Part shown: positions 57,743 through 64,000 of the stretch, one piece after another | How the letters are laid out: each line of letters starts with the position of its first letter | How positions within the stretch are numbered: position 1 is the first letter of the stretch | Source of the DNA: Nocardia cyriacigeorgica | GTDB taxonomy: Bacteria > Actinomycetota > Actinomycetes > Mycobacteriales > Mycobacteriaceae | Length of the DNA stretch: 64,000 bases | Assembly: GCF_005863245.1 (NCBI RefSeq) | Contig: NZ_VBUT01000009.1 | Span: 1-64,000 of the forward strand | Direction of reading: 5' to 3' | Notes under the pieces: model-generated | Told to the model about the DNA's origin: nothing | Database searches by the model: none | What the model saw: only the letters and a program-made list of their open reading frames with translations | Translations under genes and position numbers: made by a program

Positions 57743-58405
57743 GTGGTCAATCTCGGTCCAGGACGTCCGCGCGTCGAGCAACGCTTGCGCCGCGGCAGCA
57801 CACCGCGCGAGGAGATCCTCGACGCCGCCGCCGAGCTGTTCACCACCAACGGCTACGGCAGCACCTCGACCAGGGGGATCGCCGACGCCGTCGGCATCAG
57901 GCAGGCCTCGCTGTATCACCATTTCGCCGCCAAAGATGACATCCTCGACGCGCTGCTCGCCGAAACCATCGCCGTCCCATTGGCTTTGGCGGCCGAGCTG
58001 CGCGAGATCGACGAACGGGCGCCGGTCCGGCTGTATGCCCTGGCCTGGTCGGACGTGGACCAGCTCTGCGCGTCACGCTGGAATCTCGGCGCCTTGTATC
58101 TGCTGCCGGAGCTGCGCGGGGAGCGCTTCGCATCGTTTCGGCTGCGCCGGGACGAGCTACGCACCCACTACGAACAGCTGGCCGCCGAGGTGGTCGCCGA
58201 GGCGGGGGCAGCCGGTGTACCGGCCGCGACCACCTTGCCGTTCCGGCTGGTCGAAACCGTGATCAGCATCCGATCCGATCACGGCGCGGCGCCCGCGACG
58301 GCCCGTTCGGACATCTCCGACGCGGTCCTGCGCGTCCTCGGCTGGCCGGGCCCACTGGACTCGGTGCGCGCCGAGGCGGGCGCCCTGCTCGGCCGCATCG
58401 GCTGA
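57743..58405 (+). CDS. TetR family transcriptional regulator, divergent from the permease operon
   Basis: A 220-residue TetR-family protein. The N-terminal arm is basic (GPGRPRVEQRLRRGST). The helix-turn-helix covers about residues 22-68 (REEILDAAAELFTTNGYGST, IADAVGIRQASLYHHFAAKD). The ligand domain is helical (LYLLPELRGERFASFRLRRD). GTG 57743 is the best available start; GAGG lies only 2 nt upstream, so leaderless translation is possible. Divergence from the APC permease and two matching palindromes in the 225-bp gap suggest it represses the permease/UAAP/carboxyltransferase genes and is induced by their substrate (inference). It ends 3 nt from the convergent TerD-family gene. Confidence 0.88.
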   Translation: MVNLGPGRPRVEQRLRRGSTPREEILDAAAELFTTNGYGSTSTRGIADAVGIRQASLYHHFAAKDDILDALLAETIAVPLALAAELREIDERAPVRLYALAWSDVDQLCASRWNLGALYLLPELRGERFASFRLRRDELRTHYEQLAAEVVAEAGAAGVPAATTLPFRLVETVISIRSDHGAAPATARSDISDAVLRVLGWPGPLDSVRAEAGALLGRIG

Positions 58406-58408
58406 CGC

Positions 58409-59755
58409 TCAGGACTTGCCTTTGGCCGGCACCCAGGACAGGCCCCATCCATAGGCCTGGTCGACGGCCTTGTTCACCCACCGTGGCGGGTCGACCGGCG
58501 GCCGCACGAAGACACCCTCGCGCCGGACGACGAGCTCGCCGCCGACATTCTCGATCAGCGCCAGCACGATCGCCTTCGAATTGTCGGTGCAGCCGCCGAC
58601 GTTCATCTCGATCGGCGCCGACCCCACCGGGTACAACGTCGCCGTCGCCTCGACACCGCGCAGGTCCGGGGCGCCCGCGTAGATGGTCGCGTACACCAGC
58701 AGGCGGCGGAAATCGGCGATGTGGTCGAGGTTGATATCGAGGTTCTCGCCGGTGGCCGCACTGCCGGTGCGATCGTCCTTGTCCAGCCGCACATACGGTT
58801 CGGCGTCCAGCGAACCGAAACTGCCGACCGCGTGCACCAGTCCCTTGTTGCCGTTGGCCAACTCCCACATGCAGCACAGATCCAGGTCGATGGCCGCGCC
58901 GCGGCGGGTGCCGAACAGTCCCTGTTTTCCGCTGGACCAGTTCAGATTCACCCGCATCGTGCCGCTGGTCGCGCCGCGCTTGGTGAGCGAGACCGACGGC
59001 TCGTCCTTGGTGAGCGACAGTTTCGTCATGCTGATGGGGCTGTTGCTCGCCGGTCGTGGCGGCTGAGCCTGCGGTGCGGCCCCGGGTGTATGCGGCGGCG
59101 GTGCGGGTGCGCGTGGAGGCGCAGGTGCGGGCGGAGGTGTGGGTGTCGGTGGTGAGGCGGGTGTCGGCGGCGGCGCGGCTACGTGCGTAGGCGGCAGCGT
59201 CGGTGCGGGTGCGGGTGCGGGTGTGGGTGTGGGCGCCGGATCGTCGTCGACCGAGATGCCGAAATCGGTGGCCAGCCCGGAGAGCCCGGTGTCGTACCCC
59301 TGCCCGACCGCGCGGAACTTCCATGCGTCCTGCCTGCGGTAGAGCTCGCCGAGCACGAAGGCGGTTTCGCTGGTGGCGCCGGTGCTGTCGAAACGTGCGA
59401 TCTCGGCGCCGTTCGCGGGGTCGAGCAGGCGCACGTACAGACCGTGGAATTGGGCGAAGGTGCCGCCGTCGGCGGAGGCGGCGATGACGATGGTGTCGAT
59501 CTGCGGTTCGACCCGATCCAACTGCACGGCCAGCACATCGATGATTTGCGCGCCCCGCTGCTTACCCTCGTGCCGCACCGCGCCCGACGGGTGCGCGGGC
59601 TGGTTGTAGAACACGAAATCGTTGTCGGAGCGGACCTTTCCACCGGCCAGCAGCAAGGCGGACGCGTCCGCGTCGGGAACGCCGGGCCCGGATTGCCATC
59701 CCATTTCGACGCGAACCGCGGCCAGTGGAACAGCGACGTTGGCGCCCTTCATCAT
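58409..59755 (-). CDS. TerD-TerA fusion (tellurite resistance / stress family) with proline-rich linker
   Basis: A 448-residue protein starting MMKGANVAVPLAAVRVEMGW. Residues about 1-175 form a TerD domain (SDNDFVFYNQ, ETAFVLGELYRR, WKFRAVGQGYDTGLSGLATDFG). Residues about 180-245 are a low-complexity linker rich in Pro, Ala and Thr. Residues about 250-448 form a TerA-like second domain (MTKLSLTKDEPSVSL, NLNWSSG, DLDLCCMWELANGNKG, NINLDHIADFRRLLVY-like DINLDHIADFRRLLVYATIY). TerD-family domains bind calcium and belong to ter stress-response complexes. The first ATG of MM (59755) is taken as the start. No ribosome site is clear, and a longer frame to 59854 adds no family sequence. No other ter gene is adjacent. 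Confidence 0.82.
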   Translation of the reverse strand: MMKGANVAVPLAAVRVEMGWQSGPGVPDADASALLLAGGKVRSDNDFVFYNQPAHPSGAVRHEGKQRGAQIIDVLAVQLDRVEPQIDTIVIAASADGGTFAQFHGLYVRLLDPANGAEIARFDSTGATSETAFVLGELYRRQDAWKFRAVGQGYDTGLSGLATDFGISVDDDPAPTPTPAPAPAPTLPPTHVAAPPPTPASPPTPTPPPAPAPPRAPAPPPHTPGAAPQAQPPRPASNSPISMTKLSLTKDEPSVSLTKRGATSGTMRVNLNWSSGKQGLFGTRRGAAIDLDLCCMWELANGNKGLVHAVGSFGSLDAEPYVRLDKDDRTGSAATGENLDINLDHIADFRRLLVYATIYAGAPDLRGVEATATLYPVGSAPIEMNVGGCTDNSKAIVLALIENVGGELVVRREGVFVRPPVDPPRWVNKAVDQAYGWGLSWVPAKGKS

Positions 59756-59857
59756 CGACACGATTGCCAACGTATCCGAGGATGATTGACCCGGCCACCC
59801 GGCGATCGGATGCCTCGACCACCGAGTGCACCGCACGACCCCGGCAGCAACCACCGC

Positions 59858-60388
59858 TCAGTGCGTGGGCGGCGCGATATTCCAGTGCTCGTGCAGCGCC
59901 CCCGCGATCTCCGGCAGCACCATCACCGGAATCTTCTTGCGGCGCAGCATGTTCCGGATCTGATCCACCTGCTCGCGTTTGCGCATGTCGTAGGCGCTCG
60001 TCACCGGTCCGCTCACCGGCGGGATCGACAGCAGCACGAGTTCGCCGTGTTCCTCGTCGCCGCCGACCAGGTCCAGCGCCAGCGACCAGCGGGAGCGTTC
60101 GTCGAGGGTGAAGCGGCCCGCGACCACCCGGTCCCAGTCGATGCTGGTTTCGGCCCAGGGGGTGCGGCGGTAGATGGCGCCTTCGGTGAGCACGACGGCG
60201 TCGCGGGTGAACAGGGCGACGAGCACCGCCACGCCGGCGATCGCACCGGCGAGCAGGCCGGTGAACACCCGATTCATGCCGAACGCGGCGATGGTGCCCA
60301 GGCACAGCGCGACCGTGACGGCGATGCCGAGCACGCCGTAGATCATCGCGCGCCTGGTGGGCACCACGCCCGCGTGCACCAACGTCAT
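59858..60388 (-). CDS. Membrane protein with bacterial PH-like domain
   Basis: A 176-residue protein. ATG 60388 is chosen because GGAG lies 5-6 nt upstream; a GTG extension to 60454 has no ribosome site and overlaps a hairpin. Two hydrophobic segments lie near the N-terminus (MIYGVLGIAVTVALCLGTIA and the VFTGLLAGAIAGVAVLVAL region). They are followed by a cytosolic PH-like domain (VVLTEGAIYRRTPWAETSID, VAGRFTLDERSRWSLALDLV) and a basic tail (YDMRKREQVDQIRNMLRRKK). I do not know its function. It lies downstream of encapsulin on the same strand, separated by a strong hairpin, so co-expression is possible but uncertain. Confidence 0.65.
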   Translation of the reverse strand: MTLVHAGVVPTRRAMIYGVLGIAVTVALCLGTIAAFGMNRVFTGLLAGAIAGVAVLVALFTRDAVVLTEGAIYRRTPWAETSIDWDRVVAGRFTLDERSRWSLALDLVGGDEEHGELVLLSIPPVSGPVTSAYDMRKREQVDQIRNMLRRKKIPVMVLPEIAGALHEHWNIAPPTH

Positions 60389-60415
60389 GTCGTCTCCGTC
60401 CGCTACCGCAACTGG

Positions 60416-60457
60416 CTGGTCGCGACCATACTGCCGCGGCGCGGACGTCGCCACCAG
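60416..60457 (-). terminator. Compound hairpin after the encapsulin gene
   Basis: CTGGT-C-GCGAC pairs with GTCGC-C-ACCAG (10 bp with one central mismatch), and the loop contains CCGCG-G-CGCGG, a further 5-bp stem. It begins 9 nt after the encapsulin stop. It may terminate the DyP-encapsulin operon, or attenuate read-through into the PH-domain gene. Confidence 0.45.
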
Positions 60458-60466
60458 TACGGCGGC

Positions 60467-61267
60467 TCAGGCTTGCAGCGCGACGGCCGCCTCGGCGGTG
60501 TAGACGAGGAAGGTCAGGCTCTGCTGGAAGTACAGCTGCACCGATTCCGCGTCGTGGCTGAGGTAGCCGATCGAGAGGTCCTGGCCGATCTGGAGGTCGA
60601 AGTCGCCGCCGCGGGTGGTGAGCACGAACGCGCCGTCGATGGCGGGCGCCCAGATGATCTCGCCCTCGGGGATCAGGCGCTCGATGTGGGTGCGGATGGG
60701 GTGCCCGTGGTCGGAGGTCTCGCTGACGGCGGTGTAGAGGTCGGCGCTCAACAGCACCGAGTAGGGGCCGTCCACACCGGCCAGGCGCAGTTCGCTCAGC
60801 GCCTGGGCCACGGCCTCGGGCACCAGCCGCGGATCGCTTGGCACCGCGACCGGCTCGTTCGAGGCGCTGGCACGGATACCGGTGATGTTGGCGGCCGGGT
60901 AGCCCTCGAAGATGGCGCGGTCCTCGGCCCAGGCGATGCGCTTGGCGGCATCCTTCACCGGGTCCAGATCGGCGTCTTCGGCGCCGCGCTCGACATTGTC
61001 GAGTTCTTCGCGCGAGAGGGTGAACGGCACCCGCAGTTCCACCAGCGGCGCGACCAGCCGCTGCCGGGCCTGCACGCCGTCGTCGGGGGCGGCGATGGGC
61101 GTGGTGCGGCCGAGGCCGACGGCGGAGTAGTCGGTGCCGTGCGGGCCGGACAGGTCGACGACGCGGCGGCCCGCGATGTGCCGCTTGAAGGTGCGGGTGG
61201 CCTCTTCCTCGATCGCCGACCACGCCTCGGAGGTGATCGGCGCGAGTTCACGATGCAGGTTGTTCAT
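60467..61267 (-). CDS. Family 1 encapsulin shell protein
   Basis: A 266-residue HK97-fold protein that self-assembles into a nanocompartment. Diagnostic segments are MNNLHRELAPITSEAWSAIE, RTFKRHIAGRRVVDLSGPHG, DDGVQARQRLVAPLVELRVPF, EDRAIFEGYPAANITGI, HIERLIPEGEIIWAPAI and GQDLSIGYLSHDAESVQLYF. These match the CFP29/linocin-type encapsulins of actinobacteria, which load cargo through a short C-terminal peptide. ATG 61267 has AAGGAG 10 nt upstream. The DyP peroxidase gene ends 3 nt upstream on the same strand and carries such a peptide, so this is a complete shell-plus-cargo operon. Length equals the family norm. Confidence 0.95.
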   Translation of the reverse strand: MNNLHRELAPITSEAWSAIEEEATRTFKRHIAGRRVVDLSGPHGTDYSAVGLGRTTPIAAPDDGVQARQRLVAPLVELRVPFTLSREELDNVERGAEDADLDPVKDAAKRIAWAEDRAIFEGYPAANITGIRASASNEPVAVPSDPRLVPEAVAQALSELRLAGVDGPYSVLLSADLYTAVSETSDHGHPIRTHIERLIPEGEIIWAPAIDGAFVLTTRGGDFDLQIGQDLSIGYLSHDAESVQLYFQQSLTFLVYTAEAAVALQA

Positions 61268-61270
61268 GAG

Positions 61271-62296
61271 TTAACTGCTCCTTTTCAACGTGCCGATACC
61301 GAGAGAGCCGTCTGCGGCAGGTGCGGCGGGGGTGGCGTCGTCTGCCGGTGAGGCCCCGGGTGGGTCGGGCAGATCGTCGAGGAAGTCTTGGGCGGGAACG
61401 AAGAACAGGCCACCGGTGACGGCGGTGGAGAAGTCGAGGATCCGGTCGTAGGCGGCCTCGTCGGAGCCGAGGAACATGCGGGTCAGCATCTGCTCGGTGA
61501 CGCTCGGCGTGGCCGAATAACCGACGAAGTAGGTGCCCATCTCGTTCTCGCGGATGCTGCCGAAGGGCATATTGGCCCGCAGGATCTGTCGTTCGGTGCC
61601 GTCCGGATCGACGATGGTGTTCACCGCGACGTGCGAGTCGGCCGGTTTCACCTCGTCGGGCAGTTCGAAATCGTCGAGCTTGGTGCGCCCGATGACGCGT
61701 TCCTGCTCCTCGACCGAGGTTGCCGCCCATTCGCTCATCTTGTGCACGTACTTCTGCACGATGACGTAGCTGCCGCAGGTGAACTCGGGGTCCTCGTCGC
61801 CGACCAGCGCCGCCCGGCCCGCCGGGGAATCGGCGAGCGCGCCCTCCGGGTTCTCGGTGCCGTCCACGAATCCGAGCAGATCGCGCTGTTCGAAGTACCG
61901 GAAGCCGGTGGTCTCGTCGACGATGGTGGCCGCGCCGTCGAGCCGTTTGCCGATCGCCATGGCCAGCTCGAAGCAGGCGTCGTGCACCTCGGCCCTGATA
62001 TGGAACAGCAGATCACCCGGGGTGGCCGGCGCCTGATGACGCGGGCCGGCGAATCCGGGGAACTCGTGCAGTTCGGCGGGGCGCGGGCCGGAGAACAGCC
62101 GATCCCATGCCGTCGAGCCGATACCGACGATGCAGGTGAGGCCGGCGCCCGGCAGCCGGAACCCCACCGAACGGCGCAGGCCCGCGAGATCTGCGAGCAG
62201 GTCGCGCACCGCCGCTTCGCCACCCTCGTCGATGGTGGCGACGAGGAAGATCGCGGACGGTGTGAGCGGTTGGAGGATCGGCTGCGGCTCACCCAT
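61271..62296 (-). CDS. DyP-type heme peroxidase with encapsulin targeting peptide
   Basis: A 341-residue dye-decolorizing peroxidase. The GXXDG heme-pocket motif is in LLGFVDGTENPEG; a conserved His occurs in KPADSHVAVN and a conserved Arg in FGSIRENEMGTYF. After the catalytic domain comes a flexible Pro/Ala/Asp-rich tail ending DGSLGIGTLKRSS, which matches the (D/E)GSLGIGSLK-type peptide that docks cargo inside encapsulin shells. The product should therefore be packaged in the encapsulin encoded 3 nt downstream. ATG 62296 gives the family start (MGEPQPILQPLTPSAIFLV); a TTG at 62305 is the alternative. No Shine-Dalgarno is visible. A candidate iron box lies about 95 nt upstream, hinting at iron-dependent control. 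Confidence 0.93.
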   Translation of the reverse strand: MGEPQPILQPLTPSAIFLVATIDEGGEAAVRDLLADLAGLRRSVGFRLPGAGLTCIVGIGSTAWDRLFSGPRPAELHEFPGFAGPRHQAPATPGDLLFHIRAEVHDACFELAMAIGKRLDGAATIVDETTGFRYFEQRDLLGFVDGTENPEGALADSPAGRAALVGDEDPEFTCGSYVIVQKYVHKMSEWAATSVEEQERVIGRTKLDDFELPDEVKPADSHVAVNTIVDPDGTERQILRANMPFGSIRENEMGTYFVGYSATPSVTEQMLTRMFLGSDEAAYDRILDFSTAVTGGLFFVPAQDFLDDLPDPPGASPADDATPAAPAADGSLGIGTLKRSS

Positions 62297-62389
62297 GATC
62301 GACAAGCCTAGTAGCTGCGAGCGTGCTGACCGCAGCGATTGGCCGAGGGCGTGTTAATACTCACCCGGATCATGGGCCGCGCGTTGCTG

Positions 62390-62408
62390 TTTCGTAAGCC
62401 TCACCTAC
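62390..62408 (-). promoter_or_regulatory. Candidate IdeR/DtxR iron box upstream of the DyP-encapsulin operon
   Basis: Read on the minus strand, GTAGGTGAGGCTTACGAAA matches the actinobacterial iron-box consensus TTAGGTTAGGCTAACCTAA at 14 of 19 positions. It is centred about 103 nt upstream of the DyP start codon, and TATTAA (62354-62359), a possible -10, lies between. An upstream position resembles boxes at which IdeR activates iron-storage genes in mycobacteria. Function is inferred. Confidence 0.4.
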
Positions 62409-62417
62409 GTCGGCGCG

Positions 62418-62744
62418 CTATTTCGCGACGGTCAGCAGAAAGGCCACGTCGTCGACGGCTTTGACGCTGTGCCGGGCCTTGGGTACCACGATCAGGTCGC
62501 CCGCCGAGCCCTTCCATTCGTTGTCGCCGCTGATCAAGGTCAGGGTGCCGCTGAGCACCAGCAGGGTGGCATCGCCGAAGTTGTCGTGTTCGGCCAGGCT
62601 CTGGCCCGCGCTGAGACCGACGACGGTCTGGCGCAGCGTTTGCGCGTGGCCGCCGTAGATCGTTTGCGAGCTACGGCCGCTCGTGGCTGTAGCGGCCAGC
62701 TTGAGTTGCTGGCGAGCTACCGCGGTCAGCGATTTCTTGTCCAT
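62418..62744 (-). CDS. Small cupin-domain protein
   Basis: A 108-residue single-domain cupin. The start at ATG 62744 (MDKKSLTAVARQQL) has AAAGG about 6 nt upstream; the longer frame to 63086 is out of register with any real gene. Cupin motif 1 is degenerate (GQSLAEHDNFGDATLLVLSG) and motif 2 reads GDLIVVPKARHSVKA, leaving His and acidic metal ligands plausible. Many such proteins bind a small ligand or metal; no substrate can be named. It lies between folA and the DyP peroxidase on the same strand, about 120 nt from each, so independent transcription is likely. Confidence 0.75.
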   Translation of the reverse strand: MDKKSLTAVARQQLKLAATATSGRSSQTIYGGHAQTLRQTVVGLSAGQSLAEHDNFGDATLLVLSGTLTLISGDNEWKGSAGDLIVVPKARHSVKAVDDVAFLLTVAK

Positions 62745-62881
62745 GGACTGCCTTTCGCAGATCACACCCGGAACAGGGCTGGTGTTCGGGGCCGATATCG
62801 CTGAGTATGCCCGACCCGTCACCGGCGCTCGGGCGTTTTGCGCCGGTTGCGCGTTCGAGCCGGGAGTGTGGTGGGCGGAAT

Positions 62882-63382
62882 TCAGCGGCGTCGGGTGAAT
62901 CTGCGGATCCGGTACCGCGGGCCCGCACTCGACTGCTGCCACGGCGTGTCGGCGTCGGGCTGCCACTGCGAGTCGATGGCGGGCGCGTACGCATCGCCCG
63001 CGACGTCGAGGTCGATCTCGGTGACGAGCAGTTCGGTGGCGTATTCCATTGCGGCGCGATAGATCTCGCCGCCACCCATGATCCACACATCGTCGGGTGC
63101 GGTCACCGCGAGCGCCTCGGGGAGCGAGGCGCTGCGTTCGGCGCCCTCGGCCGCCCAGTCCGGTTGCCTGGTCACCACGATATTGCGGCGCCCGGTCAGC
63201 GGACGGAAACGCGGCGGCAGCGAATCCCAGGTGCGTCGGCCCATCACCACCGGATGACCCATGGTGACCTCTTTGAAGTTGGCCATATCCTCGGGCACCC
63301 GCCAGGGGATCCGGTTGTCGGCGCCGATCACTCCGTCGGGCGTCTGGGCCCAGATCAGGCCGAAGACGCGGTCCGGGCTCAC
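62882..63382 (-). CDS. folA: Dihydrofolate reductase
   Basis: A 166-residue dihydrofolate reductase that regenerates tetrahydrofolate using NADPH. Typical motifs are FGLIWAQTPDGVIGADNRIP, WRVPEDMANFKEVTMGHPVV, MGRRTWDSLP, RNIVVTRQ and VWIMGGGEIYRAAM. The catalytic acid is the Glu in the WRVPEDM segment. The GTG start at 63382 overlaps the thyA stop by 4 nt (GTGA), so the two are translationally coupled. ThyA consumes methylene-tetrahydrofolate and yields dihydrofolate, the FolA substrate. Longer frames on this strand cross thyA in the wrong frame and are rejected. Confidence 0.95.
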   Translation of the reverse strand: MSPDRVFGLIWAQTPDGVIGADNRIPWRVPEDMANFKEVTMGHPVVMGRRTWDSLPPRFRPLTGRRNIVVTRQPDWAAEGAERSASLPEALAVTAPDDVWIMGGGEIYRAAMEYATELLVTEIDLDVAGDAYAPAIDSQWQPDADTPWQQSSAGPRYRIRRFTRRR

Positions 63383-64000
63383 ACGGCCACCGGTGCCTTG
63401 ATCGCCGGGTGATGCCGGTAGTCGACGATCTCGACGTCGTCGTAGGAGTAGTCGAACAGCGAGGCGGCCTTGCGCAGTTTCAGCGTGGGGAACGGGTACG
63501 GCTCGCGGGTCAGCTGTTCGGTGACCTGGTCGACGTGGTTGTCGTAGATGTGGCAGTCGCCGCCGGTCCAGATGAATTCGCCCGGCTCCAGCCCGGTCTG
63601 CTGCGCCACCATCTGCGTCAGCAGCGCGTAGCTGGCGATATTGAACGGCACCCCGAGGAACAGGTCGGCGCTGCGTTGGTACAGCTGGCAGGACAGCTTG
63701 CCGTCGGCCACATAGAACTGGAAGAACGCGTGGCACGGCGCCAGTGCCATCTTGTCCAGTTCGGCCACGTTCCACGCCGAGACGATCATGCGCCGCGAAT
63801 CCGGGTCCTCGCGCAGCGTGCGCAGCACCTGGGAGATCTGGTCGATATGGCCGCCGTCCGGTGTCGGCCAGGACCGCCACTGCACGCCGTAGACCGGGCC
63901 GAGTTCGCCGTCCGGTGCGGCCCACTCATCCCAGATCGTCACGCCGTGCTCGCGCAACCAGCCCACGTTGGAATCGCCGCGCAGGAACCACAGCAGCTCG
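63379..64000 (-). CDS. thyA: Thymidylate synthase, C-terminal part (truncated by window edge)
   Basis: About 207 residues of thymidylate synthase; the N-terminal 55-60 residues lie beyond the right edge. The frame is open to base 64000, where it reads ELLWFLRGDSNVGWLREHG, so the internal ATG at 63966 is not the true start. Catalytic Cys is in LAPCHAFFQFYV; the dUMP-binding segments RRMIVSAWNV, CQLYQRSADLFLGVPFNIAS and HIYDNHVDQ are present. The enzyme methylates dUMP to dTMP with methylene-tetrahydrofolate. It forms an operon with the overlapping folA gene. Confidence 0.96.
   Translation of the reverse strand, partial: ELLWFLRGDSNVGWLREHGVTIWDEWAAPDGELGPVYGVQWRSWPTPDGGHIDQISQVLRTLREDPDSRRMIVSAWNVAELDKMALAPCHAFFQFYVADGKLSCQLYQRSADLFLGVPFNIASYALLTQMVAQQTGLEPGEFIWTGGDCHIYDNHVDQVTEQLTREPYPFPTLKLRKAASLFDYSYDDVEIVDYRHHPAIKAPVAV

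Noticed and set aside
62882..63925. Long minus-strand frame covering folA and most of thyA
   Set aside because: Only the segment from GTG 63382 has dihydrofolate reductase motifs. The upstream part is thyA read in the wrong frame.

Overview
The window is high-GC actinobacterial DNA, most likely from Nocardia or a close mycolic-acid relative. The evidence is strong G/C bias at third codon positions, GTG/TTG starts, leaderless-looking promoters, a CpnT-like WXG100 N-terminus, an encapsulin/DyP pair, a DUF1989 pair and a very large multimodular NRPS. The genus is inferred from gene content. No rRNA, tRNA, CRISPR array, insertion sequence or phage gene was seen.

Layout. 1-178 (-): the 5' end of a CpnT/WXG100-like secreted-toxin gene. 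402-1794 (+): an AbiEi/AbiEii toxin-antitoxin pair behind a perfect operator-like palindrome and followed by a hairpin. 2171-45760 (+): one gene for a nonribosomal peptide synthetase of about 14,529 residues. It has an EntF-like first condensation domain, twelve complete C-A-T modules (modules 6 and 12 also carry epimerization domains), a thirteenth condensation domain, and a remnant adenylation domain without the core ATP motif. It has no thioesterase or reductase. My readout of the specificity codes gives acyl-X-X-Ser-Ser-Thr-D-X-Ser-X-Ser-X-X-D-X. No MbtH, PPTase, exporter or tailoring gene lies beside it.

45761-52269: small accessory units. These are a Uma2-type nuclease, an orphan VapB-like antitoxin, a YHS-domain protein and a peroxiredoxin-like protein divergent from a TetR regulator with palindromic operators, a lipoprotein, and a WYL regulator divergent from an epoxide hydrolase.

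52275-58405: a nitrogen-compound locus. It holds an APC permease, two translationally coupled DUF1989 proteins (UAAP1/UAAP2, the carboxyguanidine deiminase type) and a carboxyltransferase-only urea/guanidine carboxylase fragment (KipA+KipI fusion). A TetR gene diverges from the permease, and two palindromes of matching architecture lie between them. The biotin carboxylase, biotin carrier and allophanate hydrolase expected for a complete pathway are not in the operon.

58409-64000 (-): a TerD-TerA fusion protein, a membrane PH-like protein, encapsulin and its DyP peroxidase cargo (with a C-terminal targeting peptide) behind a candidate IdeR iron box, a small cupin, folA, and the 3' part of thyA cut by the window edge.

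The strongest candidates for something undescribed are the thioesterase-less NRPS with its terminal C domain and decayed A domain, the incomplete carboxylase operon with paired operators, and the encapsulin-DyP operon with an iron-box-like site.
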